Of a stretch of 64,000 nucleotides of DNA, positions 1-10,165 are shown in pieces. Origin of the DNA: Dugong dugon (taxonomy: Eukaryota; Chordata; Mammalia; Sirenia; Dugongidae); NCBI GenBank assembly GCA_030035585.1, contig CM057469.1, positions 119,638,650 to 119,702,649 on the forward strand, given 5' to 3'. Under the pieces are notes generated by a model. That model was not told the DNA's origin and ran no database searches. It saw only the letters and a program-made list of their open reading frames with translations. Position numbers and translations under genes: made by a program. Numbering within the stretch: the stretch's first letter is position 1; every line of letters starts with the position of its first letter.

Positions 1-1588
1 TGAGATACACATCTTCCTTCTTTGCAAGCATCCCCCATCTCTCCGAGCAATTGCCTTAGCATGATCTGCTTTCAATTAGAGAATAGGAATGCACACCCCT
101 CCCTCTTCTCTTGGGAGAGGAGAAAAGTAAAAGGAATGTGTTCTCTTACAATTTACTTTCAAAGTAGACTGGAGGTGTGTCAAGGGTGACGATAGTCAAA
201 CCGCCAGTTGTGGCTCTTCTTAATACGTCCTGTGGCATGTGTTTATAGCTCTATTTAGCATATGTCACACATTATTTTTAGGTATGGAACTTTAACTGAA
301 GTTCTAAGACAAGAGAAAAATTTCCATTTAACATCCTATTACTCTAATTTAAAATAATCTATCCATGTCCTAATATTGTCATTTACTTTGGGTTTGCTGC
401 TTCTTCATGATTGAGAGTTACTCCAGTAAAGGTGCTTTACGTCTTCAGAGTCTTTTACAAAGAGTCATTAATTACTGCTATGTATGTAGTCAGGTAATGA
501 TTTGGGATCTCTCTGGGGCTACCTGATTTATGTTTCAAAGGACATGATAATTAGCAACCCTTCCTTTTACTGTAGCTTAGAAGGTGACTCTTGCCTAAGC
601 CAATGTGCCAGAAACTAATAAGCTTGAGTGTCAAATATATAGGTTTAAAAACTATCATTCAGTCTTGCTTTCATTTCCTTTCTTCTGTCTTTCTTATTCA
701 TTTTTTTTTTAAATTTCATTCTTTTTACTTTCATTCTGTTTTATTCTTTCTTCCTTACTTTCTCCTTCCTCTATTCCTCCTCCCTCTGTTCCTCCCTCCT
801 CCCTCCTCTCTTCCTTTCTTCCTTCCTTTCTCCCTCCCCTCATCCCTCCCTCTGTCTGTCTCTCTTTCTTTCTTTATACAGGATGACAGTGAATGGCTTG
901 AGTTTTTCTCTTCCAGGTTGAAGAGAATATCTGTTGATTTGATAACATGAAAGTAGGAATAGAGGCAATTTATGTCTCTGCCTTACCAAAAGCTTACAAT
1001 TGTCAAGACAGAAAGGGAATGAAAGGACTTCAGTAATAGCAGCTGCTTTTAGGCCAAGATGTTTCCTAACTCTATATAAGTATTTCATCAGAAAAATGGT
1101 CATAGTTGCACTGTGAATAGTTGTGAGAAGCATTGAGCAGTCTTTTAATTTATAGTCAGCTAATCACAAAGGCTCATAATGCACTCTTTAAGGTGGTCCA
1201 CCCCAGAACATAGATCACTGATAATCCTGTCTGGTATATTTCTTAGGACATGTAGTTATCTAATGAATGTCATTAAAAATAATATCCTGCCCACTAAGTC
1301 AGAGCACCTAACCAACTTAATGCAACAGTCTCAGGGTGGTGCTAACACAGAGGAGAGTCAACTAGTCAACTGTCCTGATAGAATACCAAATATTTCTGTA
1401 ATTCACTACGTAAGAGTTTTATAAAAATTTTACCGTATTGTCATTTGAATTTACACATACCTAAAGCAAAGTGATCAAGTAATTTAGTTATTAATTTATT
1501 GTTTAGAGTCTGAGCATTTTGAACCGGTTAAAAAAAACTTCTTCCTCTTGGCTCCAATGACACTCAGGCAGGCACAGGAATAAATCAG
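1..1588. other. Unassigned AT-rich DNA with a pyrimidine tract
   Basis: I recognise no gene or transposon here apart from the C/T-rich tract at about 735-872. The open frames at 591-950 (+) and 840-1133 (-) run through that tract and translate to low-complexity Leu/Phe/Ser/Pro sequence, so I do not call them genes. The rest looks like ordinary intergenic DNA. Confidence 0.5.
735..872 (+). repeat. Polypyrimidine (CCTT/CTTT/TCTG) low-complexity tract
   Basis: The plus strand is almost entirely C and T for about 140 nt, made of interleaved TTCC, CCTCC and TCTTT motifs. It is a degenerate simple repeat. Such homopurine/homopyrimidine tracts can adopt triplex (H-DNA) structure; that is general knowledge and not something the sequence proves. 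Confidence 0.85.
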
Positions 1589-1786
1589 GCATTCCTGGGT
1601 GGCACAAATGGTTAATGCTCAGTTGCTAACATAAAGGTTGGCAGTTAGAGTCCACTGAGAGGTGCCTCAGAAGAAAGGTGGTCTACTTCTGAAAAATCTG
1701 CCACTGGAAACACTATGGAGCATAGGTCTCCTCTGATGCACAAGGAGTCGCCATGAGTAAGAATCAACTAGGTGACAACTGGTTCT
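1589..1786 (+). mobile_element. AfroSINE (tRNA-derived SINE), long subtype
   Basis: It starts with the tRNA-like CCTGGGTGGCACAAATGGTT (A-box region) and continues through a degenerate B box (GGCAGTTAGAGTCC). The body contains the longer-subtype segment about a GTCTACTTCTG, and it ends at CATGAGTAAGAATCAACTAG. It is diverged and immobile. AfroSINEs are specific to afrotherian mammals. Confidence 0.85.
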
Positions 1787-2019
1787 TCTAATTATGACCC
1801 TCCCTCTCCAAGGCCTAACTCTCTAATACCCCCTATCTTTGCATAGCAAATCTTGTCTGAGATGAGTCACTTTATAAGAAAACAATTAAGAAACATCAGA
1901 GAACATTCAGATTTTTAAACAGGTATAAAATTAAATCACACCATTTTAAGATACACTTAGACAGCTATTAAAAGTGGAAAGTCCTAACTCCAAAATCTAT
2001 TAGATACATGCCTTGTAGA
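1787..2019. other. Unassigned
   Basis: AT-rich DNA between an AfroSINE and a MIR remnant. No feature recognised. Confidence 0.5.
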
Positions 2020-2162
2020 AAGTTAATTGACATTCCTTAATACTAAATTTTCTTGTCTATAAAATGGAAAAATAATTTCCTTCTCATAGATTTGCTGTGG
2101 GAATTAAATTAATAATGTAAAAGGCTTGACACAGGTAGATACTATTTCAATAAATGTTCTTT
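2020..2162 (+). mobile_element. MIR SINE remnant
   Basis: It follows the MIR 3' half: a TGTCTATAAAATGG-like segment, a GGAATTAAATTAATAATG segment, then the terminal AATAAATGTTC. It is heavily diverged, as expected for this mammal-wide SINE. Confidence 0.65.
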
Positions 2163-2329
2163 CACTGGAGGAAGCTTTCTCTATATACTTTTTCAGGTTA
2201 CAAAGTGTAGCTGACTATTTCTCTACAATTAAGATTTAGAAAGGTGATTTACAAGGAAAGTATTTGCACATGTATTTAATGTTTCAATATATTTTTGATT
2301 TAGAATATGGATTAAGTCTCAACACTAAA

Positions 2330-2790
2330 ACATGAATGGCCAATGCACATATGAGAAAAGGCTCAAACACACTAGTAATCAAATAAATGTAAATTAATCA
2401 TTTGGTGGATTATATATTTTAAGTGTAATTTTATTATTGAGGAGTGTTAGGGAAATAAGCAATTTCATTTTCTTTCTGGACAATACAAAATGATAGTTGC
2501 TTCCTATAAGACAACTTGACTGTATTTGGTGCTTGCAAAATGCTTGTTCCTTTTGATCCACCATATCCACTGCTAGAATTTATTCTTAGAAAGTGTCTAT
2601 TTACACAAATATTTATGTAGAGTAATTATAAACAACATAAAACTCCAATGAAAGGAAATGTTGATTGACTAAATGACCATTTAAAATGATGGAATAATTG
2701 TGACATTGGTAAATAGGCACTATATATTCTTAAGTGGAAGAATGTCAGTTACAAAAATGCATGTATAATATGATCCTATTTATTATATAT
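2330..2790 (+). mobile_element. Old L1 / HAL1-like fragment (3' part of ORF2)
   Basis: The stretch GAATGGCCAATGCACATATG followed by CTCAAACACACTAGTAATCA is the familiar sense-strand L1 ORF2 3' region. Further L1-like text follows to about 2790. The reading frame is destroyed. Confidence 0.7.
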
Positions 2791-3440
2791 ATATGTGTGT
2801 GCTTTTCTTTATTTTGTATAAGAACATTCATTGTGTCTGCAGTAAGAAAAGAAACAATGTGGTTTTATAAAAATAACAGATGCAGCTCAACATTTCTTTC
2901 TGTATAATTTTGTTTATAACCAAACTTCCTGCTATTATGATAGTCTTGTCATTCGTTTCCATAAATACCTTTCTCTCCTCCGTGCGTTTATCTATATTTG
3001 TATATAAGTTTAATTTCTGATACACAAGAGGAAGTAGGATTATCTAAAACCATTTTTGTTTTCCTTCATTTCCATTTTCAGATTTTTATATCAGACAACT
3101 AAGCGGGTGGTGTTACCACCAAGGAAAGAAAAAAATGGCAAGAAGATTTTCAACTGTAGCAGGAAAATGAGTTTAATTTTTGAAAGATTGACTGACAATG
3201 CTTATGTTATTTCAGGGTGATGATGCTACACAGGCATACTTAGACACATTTAGAAATAATGTTTGGGAGTTGACAACGTTGAACTTTAACCAACAACCCT
3301 CTGATCCTGGAAAAGAGGGAAAATTAAGAAACATGTCTTCCCCCCACCCCATCCTTTTGTGTTCCTGGAAGCTGCTTACAGCAAAGAACCACCCATTCTC
3401 ATCTGACTTAGATAAGACTCATGGATGCCTCCCTTTTTTT
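2791..3440. other. Unassigned
   Basis: No gene or repeat recognised. Short open frames at 2828-3025 (-) and 3198-3506 (+) have no recognisable domain, and the second runs into an AfroSINE. Confidence 0.45.
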
Positions 3441-3464
3441 TTTCTTGGCTATGACAAGAACAGA

Positions 3465-3485
3465 TTCCACCACCACCACCACCAG
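3465..3485 (+). repeat. (CCA)n microsatellite
   Basis: Six to seven CCA/CAC units abut the 3' end of an antisense AfroSINE, a common place for a microsatellite to arise from a SINE tail. Confidence 0.85.
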
Positions 3486-3668
3486 CTGCCATTGAGTTCA
3501 TTCTGACTTGTGGCAACCCCATGTGTGTCAGAGTAGAATTGTGCTCCCGAGTGTTTTCAATGGCTGATTTTTCAATAGTAGATTTCCAGGCCTTTCTTCC
3601 AATGTGCATCTGGGTGGACTAGAGCCATCACATTTTTGGTTAGCAGCCAAGCATGTTAATCATTTGCA
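3483..3668 (-). mobile_element. AfroSINE, long subtype, antisense
   Basis: Read on the minus strand, this has the tRNA-like head (TTAACATGCTTGGCTGCTAA), the subtype-specific block at about 3555-3605 (AAGAAAGGCCTGGAAATCTA) and the RTE-like 3' domain. It lies next to a second antisense AfroSINE. Confidence 0.85.
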
Positions 3669-4330
3669 CCAACCAAACCAAAAAACCAAACCTGTTGCCA
3701 TCATGTTAATTCTGACTCATAGTGACCCTATAGGACAGAGTAGAGTTGCCTCATAGGGTTTCCAAGGAGCAGCTGGTGGATTTTGTGACCCTAATACTCC
3801 CCAGAATGTCTTCTCCTTTTCCTAGTGGGCAACTGAGAGCTTGACATAACTAATGCCATGATGGACCTATAGGTTTTTTTTCTTTTTTCTTTGCCTTCTC
3901 CTTTCCGCATAGCTTTGTTAATGACTTTGTTTTGCTCTGTCTGGCCACCTGTGGCTTACGACCCTCCACAGGAAGATTAGAGCCTAGATGTCTGATATGT
4001 ATATCTTTAGCCTGATAAGTAAATGTACAGCATATATCTCTTTAGTATGATAAAGAATCTCTTGTAATTTCCTTGTAATGAATAATGACACTTCTAACCT
4101 TTGTAAAAATCATGTATAAGCTCTAATATAAAAATGCCATAGAGACAGCCTGCATTGCTGTCAGGTCCTGGGTGATGGACACCTCCTAAATAAAACTTTC
4201 TCACTCTTTCTGACTTGGAGCACGTTTCATTGGCTTAACTGCTCCAGGGCATGGACCCTATTCCAGTAACAATTTGAACTGCTGACCTTTTGGTTTGCAG
4301 CCAAGCTATTAACAATTACATCAATGAAGG
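3669..4330 (-). mobile_element. AfroSINE, short subtype, split by a solo LTR
   Basis: The 3' half of an antisense AfroSINE occupies 3669-3783 and the 5' half resumes at 4272-4330. The insertion point falls within the GGATTcGAACTG B-box region and carries a 4-bp duplication (ATTT) on both sides of the inserted LTR. The SINE therefore predates the LTR. Confidence 0.9.
3784..4271 (+). mobile_element. Solo LTR (488 bp, TG...CA, 4-bp TSD), class I-like ERV
   Basis: The element begins TGTGAC and ends GTAACA, a near-perfect terminal inverted repeat, and is flanked by ATTT at 3780-3783 and 4272-4275. A TATAAAAA box lies at 4127-4134 and an AATAAA signal at 4189-4194, giving U3-R-U5 order on the plus strand. 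A 4-bp duplication is typical of gammaretrovirus-like (class I) integrases. No internal retroviral sequence remains, so it is a recombined solo LTR. The family is not identified. Confidence 0.88.
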
Positions 4331-4616
4331 CCTTACAAATTCCCATTTTTGGTCTCATAAATGATTAGCTTAACTGCTTGTCCCCAGTAATGATTAAGAA
4401 CATAATGCTTGTTAACTAAACTTTGGTTAAGATTCTCTCCTTCTACCAGGTCCTGAAAATTTGATCCACCCTCAACCTGAATCAGCAAACAGCCTCCCCT
4501 GCGTATAGGCTGGCCTTGGGGTAAAACATTCTCTCCTTACTGCCCTATCACAACACTCCTATTCATCCCAGATCTCTATATCAGGTTCTTTCTAGTATTT
4601 TTACTCCTTTCTTGCT

Positions 4617-4707
4617 CAGCTGCTGAACCAAAAGATCAGTGGTTAGAATCCACCAACCTCTCCTTGGGAACCCTATGAGGAAGTTCTATTGTGTCCTATA
4701 GGGTCAC
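4617..4707 (+). mobile_element. AfroSINE fragment, 3'-truncated
   Basis: It matches the AfroSINE from the B-box region (GTGGTTAGAATCCACCAAC) to CCTATAGGGTCAC, where it stops abruptly against the MaLR-type LTR. The RTE-like 3' end is missing. Confidence 0.8.
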
Positions 4708-5258
4708 AGTCTTAGTTATCTAGTGCTACTATAACAGAAATACCACAAGTGGATGTCTTTAACAAACAGAAGTTTATTCTCTCACAGTCTGTGAGGCTAG
4801 AAGTCTGAATTCAGGGCACCAGCTCCAGGGGAAGGCTTTCTCTCTCTGTCAGCTCTGGAGGAAGGTCCTTGTCATCAATCTTCCCCTAATCTAGGAGTTT
4901 TCAGCTCAGGGACCCAAGGTCCAAAGGATGCATTCTGCCCCTGGCACTACTTTGTTGGTGATAGGAGGCTCCTGTGTGTTTGCTCGCTTCTCTCTTATAT
5001 CTCAAAAGAGATAGACTCAAGATACAACCTAATCTTATAGATTGAGTCCTCCCTCTTTGACATAACTGTTTCTAATCCTGCCTCATTAACATAACTACCT
5101 CTAATCCTCTCTCATTAACATCATCGAGGTAGGATTTACAATACATAGGAAAATCACTTCAGAGGGCAAAATGGTGGACAATCACACAATACTGAGAATC
5201 ATGGCCTAGCTAAGTTGATACATTTTTTAGAGGGACACAATTCAATCCATAGGAAAGG
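4708..5258 (-). mobile_element. MaLR-type LTR, antisense (solo)
   Basis: On the minus strand it opens with GGATTGAATTGTGTCCCTC and closes with CTGTTATAGTAGCACTAGAT, the same ends as the LTRs of the provirus at 32447-35602. It is longer than those LTRs (about 550 versus 416 bp). No matching 5-bp target duplication could be defined. Confidence 0.8.
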
Positions 5259-5273
5259 ACTCTACAGAAACAT

Positions 5274-5291
5274 TTTTTTTTTTTTTTTTTA
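5274..5291 (+). repeat. Poly(T) tract
   Basis: Eighteen-base T run, possibly the tail of an antisense retroposon, but no body is recognised beside it. Confidence 0.7.
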
Positions 5292-5303
5292 ATTAGAGAA
5301 GAG

Positions 5304-5333
5304 GAGCCCTGATAGCACAGTAGTTAATAACTC
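5304..5333 (+). mobile_element. AfroSINE 5' end fragment
   Basis: Only the tRNA-like head (GAGCCCTGATAGCACAGTAG) is present. About 45 nt of non-SINE sequence follow before the 42-bp repeat at 5379. Confidence 0.6.
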
Positions 5334-5378
5334 TTTCAAGGGCCAATTATTTTGTCCTTTGAAATTTGTTAATAATAC

Positions 5379-5616
5379 ATGTTTTCACTAATGAAGGCAT
5401 ACTGATTAAAGAACCAATTAGCAGTGGTTAAGTGATATTGTTGCTAACCAAAATGTCAGCAGTGCGAATCTACCAGCTGCTCCTTGGAAACCTTATGGGG
5501 CAGTTCTACTCTATCCTATAGGATCATTATGAGTCAGAATTGACTTGACAACAATGGGTTTGGTTTTTGGTTTATGCGTTTTCAATAATGAAGTCATGCT
5601 GATTAAAGAACCAATT
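5379..5616. repeat. Flanking direct repeat pair (about 42 bp) around a SINE
   Basis: Copies at 5379-5420 and 5574-5616 share ATTAAAGAACCAATT and most of the preceding bases. They bracket the AfroSINE like an unusually long target-site duplication. Confidence 0.8.
5421..5573 (+). mobile_element. AfroSINE, short subtype, between 42-bp direct repeats
   Basis: It runs from GCAGTGGTTAAG through CAGTGCGAATCTACCAGC and CCTATAGGATCATTATGAG to the ACAATGGGTTTGGTTTTTGG tail. The first few head bases are missing. Long direct repeats (5379-5420 and 5574-5616) flank it. Confidence 0.88.
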
Positions 5617-5872
5617 CAGAATTTTCGTTATGAATGATGGATTTTGATACCCATTATCTGTGATCACATATATCAGCGAATGCTGAATTTAGTAAATCCT
5701 ATCAATATGAGTCAATTATAAAATCATTTATTTATTTATTTGTTTAAATTTTATTTCTCGAGAATTTGCAAAACATGAGGTAAAACATGAAGGCACCTGG
5801 CAATGACTGCCCATACATTTTATTCTGGTCTACTTCTTCTTAGCCTTTTTTTTTCCATGAAACTTTTCAAAA

Positions 5873-6105
5873 CATGGTACAATGCAGTCTTCCATACTGC
5901 AAAAGTAGTACTTACAGCCCACATAAATAAAACCAAGGGACTTTTTAATCTCAGGAAAATTACCACTACAATGCATTCTTCATTACTGCTAAAGCAGTAC
6001 TTACAAGCCAACTAAATAAAACTAAAGGAATTTGAATCTCAGGAAAATTACCACTACTATGTATTCTTCATTATAACAAAAGCAGTACTAACAGCTAAGA
6101 AGCAG
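5873..6105. repeat. 88-bp tandem repeat, about 2.7 copies
   Basis: Units lie at 5873-5960 and 5961-6048 with a partial third at 6049-6105. Each contains an ATGCAGTCTTCCATACTGC-like start, an AGTAGTACTTACAGCC-like middle and a TCTCAGGAAAAT end. A still more degenerate echo appears around 6195-6290. I recognise no transposon in the unit. Short open frames on both strands (5803-6015 and 5820-6011) simply run through it. Confidence 0.8.
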
Positions 6106-6700
6106 AAAGAGCTGCCCTGGAATACTGCAGAACTGCTCACAGTGGTGCATTCAACCTGCTACATGTGGAAGCAATTATTAGGCCCTAAGATTAAATGTAG
6201 GTTAAGAATAACTTACAGTCATTGCAATCTCTTGAAAAATACCACTGCAATGCATTATTTCTTATTTCAAGGGCATTATTTATTGCTCAGAAGCTAGAAA
6301 AACAGGGAGACAGTAACACTCGGAAACGATGAATGGTGTCAAGGAGAAAATGGCCACTATGACTGAATGAAGACTGGCAATAGCTTATTCTTTGCAATAA
6401 GTACATTCTAATCCAGAATGTAGTAACTGGGAATCATAGTGAGGAGGCTTGACTCATGGAAATAAAGGCAAATCTGTCAAAAGTTTAGAAAATTCACACA
6501 TCCAGTAGGCGTCACCTAAGACAATACACAATCTACCCAAAAATGAGGCTCCAACTCAGGGTTCTTGGATTTCATTCATTTCAAAAGGCTCCCATCTTGA
6601 AGCTAATCGCATTAAAATCAGGCTACCTCCTTTCCAAAGAACTCCAGAGGCATAAAAAATGGGTAGGATACATATAGTATGCCCCATGAGTTTTTTTAAG
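6106..6700. other. Unassigned
   Basis: Nothing recognised except the weak echo of the 88-bp unit near 6195-6290. Confidence 0.45.
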
Positions 6701-6701
6701 G

Positions 6702-6890
6702 GTTTGAAGTGCTGGCTGCTAAACTAAAGGTCAGCGGTTAGAACCCACCAGCTGCTTTGCAGGAGAAAGATGTAGCAGTCTGCTTCGGTAAAGATTTACA
6801 GCCTTAAAAATTCTATGGGGAAGTTCCACTCTGCCCTATAAGGTTGCTATGAGTCTGAATCTACTTGGTGCAGTGGGGTGGATTTTTTTA
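6702..6890 (+). mobile_element. AfroSINE, medium subtype
   Basis: It has TGGCTGCTAAACTAAAGGTC, the medium-subtype insert (GGAGAAAGATGTAGCAGTCT), CCCTATAAGGTTGCTATGAG and a degenerate TGCAGTGGGGTGG tail. The extreme 5' end is lost. Confidence 0.87.
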
Positions 6891-6906
6891 GGTTTTATTA
6901 AAGGGA

Positions 6907-7052
6907 AGGGGTCCTTTGGTGGTGCAAATGGTTAACACGTTCAGCTGCTAATTGAAAGACTGGAGGTTCAAGTCTATGTAAAAAGCCTGGAGCACAATTT
7001 TACACTGACACACTTGAGGTTGCCATGAGTCAGAATGGACTGGAAGGCAACC
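6907..7052 (+). mobile_element. AfroSINE, internally deleted
   Basis: It begins TCCTTTGGTGGTGCAAATGG and ends GTTGCCATGAGTCAGAATGG. The middle is shortened relative to other copies. It lies head-to-tail with the preceding AfroSINE. Confidence 0.83.
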
Positions 7053-7540
7053 TTTTTTAAAAAATAAAAACAATGCTGGCCTATCTTATGGTTAGAGACT
7101 AATTCCTATTCCAATAGGATCCCTCCTATTGCAATTGTCTCTTCTTTCCTTATTTCAAATAAGGGCTTTCCTTGCAAAGTCTGGATTTGCTTTCTTATTT
7201 GACAGAACAATCAACATATAATTGGTATGAGAGAACATGAAGAATGAGAAGAAAAATTGGCCATGTATGTGACTATATGAGTAACATTTACAAGGTAAAA
7301 TAGGGATAAGGAGTCCAGGAACTGGTCTGAAAAACAATCACCTGAGAGATACAATAAAAATTGGAGAAGTCTGTATGTAAAACTGAAAGAGAGAGGTGTT
7401 ACCCTTGTCAAATGGAAGATTCTATTCTCTGGCCAGCTAGAAGGAAAAGGGGGGCCTGGGAGAAACTGAAAAGCACCTACTAAGTTCCGGGATTTCAATA
7501 CGTTAAAGCAATCAACCCTCAAAACATCACTGACTAGTAT
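7053..7540. other. Unassigned
   Basis: No gene or element recognised. Overlapping minus-strand open frames (7155-7522) lack any recognisable domain. Confidence 0.45.
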
Positions 7541-7625
7541 AGATAAATACAGGTTGGGCTTTTGAGTCAGACAGGCTTGTGTTTGAATTTAGTTTTGTCA
7601 CTTATACACAGTGATCTAGTATAAA
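7541..7625 (+). mobile_element. MIR remnant (5' half)
   Basis: It matches the MIR tRNA-derived region: TTTTGAGTCAGACAGGCTTG, then GTTTGAATTTAGTTTTGTCA, ending with GTGATCTAGT. Confidence 0.7.
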
Positions 7626-7689
7626 ATGATAGTGACAATAGTAATTAGTGTATATTGTTATGTTCTAGGAAAGAAATTAAAAACATACT

Positions 7690-7865
7690 GGAATCTCAAA
7701 TGCTTATCCATTTTATGATGCTGCTATTCTAAATACTCATATTTATTGATGAAGAAATTGTGGCACAAGGAGGTTAAGAAAGATGTCCAAGCTTACCTGA
7801 TGAAGTTGGGATTTAAACCCATGAACTCCTGCCCCAGCACCCATACACTTATTTCTACATTAGAT
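7690..7865 (+). mobile_element. MIR remnant (core)
   Basis: It contains GATGAAGAAATTGTGGCACA, a degraded version of the MIR conserved core, followed by GGGATTTAAACCCATGAAC. Confidence 0.65.
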
Positions 7866-7949
7866 TTCTTACCTTTGCAAGTAAATTGAACTTCATACAT
7901 TATCTTTTTTATTTTATTTTCTCTTGTAGAAACCAACTACTAATGCATA

Positions 7950-8145
7950 GCTCAAAGGTTTATTGGGAGGATTAAATGAGACAACAAAATAATTACCATA
8001 ATGCCTAGCACAATGTAAGGTCTCAATAAATATTAGCTCTTATTCTTTTGTAAGCATAGATACTAAGGCTCAGAATGAAAAAGAAACTCCCTCAAAGTCA
8101 TACAGGTATCAAGTGAAGGAATTGAGATTCAAAGGCACATTTCTA
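7950..8145 (+). mobile_element. MIR remnants (tail plus a second core)
   Basis: 7950-8040 matches a MIR 3' end (GGATTAAATGAGACAACA ... CTCAATAAATATTAGC). 8050-8145 matches the core of another copy (ACTAAGGCTCAGAATG ... TCAAAGTCATACAGGTATCA). Confidence 0.65.
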
Positions 8146-9054
8146 AACCCATTCTGTCCTTTTCTACCACAGCTTGCTGTCTGAAATCGGTGAGATAAAT
8201 TGAATCTTGATTAATAAATAAAACAGTGCATTTGATTTTATCATTCTGCTGCTTTTGGAAAGTATTTTTCAACCAGTTCTCTTGTGGGAAGGGTAGTGAG
8301 ACAAACAGGACCTTATGTCTAAGCAAGTGCTTCTCCATCTGGCGTGATTGAGTAAGGATGCAAGACTTGGGAGGAAAATCAATTCACTCTCAGCTGTTGC
8401 CTTTCTTTCCTCCTTATCGGTATTTTACAACATCTGCTGCTACTGTTTCTTTCAGGTGCATGGTCTTTAATCTTTTTTTTTTTTTTTCCAGTTTAAAATA
8501 ACATTCGTCTCTAGGGGTGTCCTCCTCGCTCATTGATAAATAATTCAGTACACGATGTCTCACAGTGTTCTGTTTCTGTCCCTGGTGAGTAGACAAAGAC
8601 AGAGCAGATGCGGCACATTGCTCTCCAAAGCCACCTCCACTCCAAGCATGAATTCCTCAGGACCTTGTATGAAAGCAATTTGATCCAAGGTAACAGGAAT
8701 AGGGACCATAAGGCTTGAATCTACAAGCCAGTCCCACGTGGAAGGTAGAAGAAAGCAACAAATTAAGCTGCAAAAAGCCTTCGAAATTTGCAAGTGACCA
8801 TCTATGGCTAGATATGGAATCTGGGCAAAAGAAACAAGAAAGAACTATCCAAATGTGGGAGTTAAGTCTATAAGACAAGCATCATTAGTTGGGACTGCTA
8901 AGGCAGTTGTAATTGTTATACTTTCTGAATCCATTAAACTATAGAACCCTATGGAAGTTATCTTGGAATTAGCATGTGTGTATTAGAGAACTGCAAGAGA
9001 CAGAGACAGAGAGAGAGAGAAAAGGAGAGTAAAATATCCCATCTAACTTGAATT
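8146..9054. other. Unassigned
   Basis: No gene is recognised. Minus-strand open frames at 8129-8338, 8414-8596, 8560-8793 and 8657-8878 overlap one another in different frames and show no domain. A GA-rich low-complexity patch lies at 8999-9022. Confidence 0.45.
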
Positions 9055-9215
9055 TACTTATTTAATATCTGTATTCCTCACTACACCATAAGTTAAAAGA
9101 TGCAGACACTATTTGTAACTTCCCTTAATTGCTAGTCTTTTTACAGATAGTAGCACAATTTTTTGAGTGTCTGGCACATGGCACTCAATAAATGTTTACT
9201 GAATAAATGATAAAC
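9055..9215 (+). mobile_element. L2 LINE 3' end remnant
   Basis: It shows the L2 3' layout: a CACTACACCATAAG-like start, then GTGTCTGGCACATGGCACTC, then AATAAATGTTTACTGAATAA. Confidence 0.65.
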
Positions 9216-9271
9216 TCCATGAACAAAAGCATGAGAAAGAGGAAAAAAAAAATAGAACTAAAGAGATAATA

Positions 9272-9325
9272 CTCATCTATGAGCTGGAATCAACTTGATG
9301 GCAATGTGTTTGGGTTTTTGGTTTA
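9272..9325 (+). mobile_element. AfroSINE / RTE-type 3' end fragment
   Basis: Only the shared 3' terminus is present (TATGAGCTGGAATCAACTTG then GATGGCAATGTGTTTGG and the T-rich tail), so SINE or RTE origin cannot be distinguished. Confidence 0.7.
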
Positions 9326-9649
9326 TTGAAAGTGGGAGGAAAGGAGATTATAAAGGAGGTTGTGGGAAAAATTAATGGTCCACCCAGTTTCCCACATTTG
9401 ATATAGGCTTGTTTTCTTTAGAGAGTCTTGGTAAAGCAGGCAAGGACAAATGGGGGTAGAAAAGTCAAACATGTTTCGCTGATTACTCACTTGAAGGAGA
9501 TAGCCATGAGTTAAATGAAATATTCCTTGTTCTCTCCCAGATCATCCCTCTCACCCAAGCACCACCTCCTAAGCCTTGTGCAGTGCTAAATTAAAGCTCT
9601 GTTCACATAGTACTGTAGTTGTTTAATTATGGGTCTATATCTCCTATTG
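9326..9649. other. Unassigned
   Basis: No feature recognised. Confidence 0.45.
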
Positions 9650-9826
9650 TAGTCCTGGTGGCCCAGTGATTTAAGAGCTCAACAGCTAACCAAAAGGTCA
9701 GCAGTTCAAATCCATCAGCCACTCCTTGGAAACCCTATAGGGTAGTTCTACTCTGTCCTATTGGGTTGCTATAAGTTGCAACCAACTCAACAGAACCTGA
9801 CAACAACAATACAATGACAACAACAT
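9650..9826 (+). mobile_element. AfroSINE, short subtype, with RTE-type tail
   Basis: It has TAGTCCTGGTGGCCCAGTGA, a B-box-like CAGTTCAAATCC and CTACTCTGTCCTATTGGGTT. It ends in a CAGAACCTGACAACAACAAT tail, the CAACAACA type seen on RTE copies in this window, not the ATGGGTTTGG type. Confidence 0.9.
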
Positions 9827-10165
9827 CTCCTACTGAGCTTCAATCTTCTGGAAGACAGGAGGCTGTATAACTTCTTTGTCTTGGAATCTGGAAGGCTCAT
9901 CAAATGCTAGACATTCAATACATGAACGAATGAGTTGAACATGTGAATGAATGTGAGGAAAAAACAAGTTCAATTTGTTTTGTTTGTCATTTTTTTCTTA
10001 TAATAGTCTCTGAACAAAGATTATTAAAAGCACAGGAAATGATACTTAAAAGTTCTTGATAAGAATCAATATAACTACATATTTATTAGGTTTCTATTAA
10101 GCTCCACATTCTATACAAGAAGCTTTTTACATGCAGTCTATATTCTTCACATTAAGAGTAAATGA
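9827..10165. other. Unassigned
   Basis: AT-rich DNA up to the L1 5' boundary. No feature recognised. Confidence 0.45.

Noticed and set aside
591-950. 119-codon open frame
   Set aside because: It is read through the C/T tract; composition (Phe, Leu, Ser, Pro runs) explains the lack of stops, and no domain is seen.
4708-5258. 5-bp target duplication for the antisense MaLR LTR
   Set aside because: Flanks do not match at any plausible boundary, possibly through decay.
5873-6105. CRISPR-like or regulatory array
   Set aside because: Units are contiguous, without spacers, and diverged; it is an ordinary tandem repeat.
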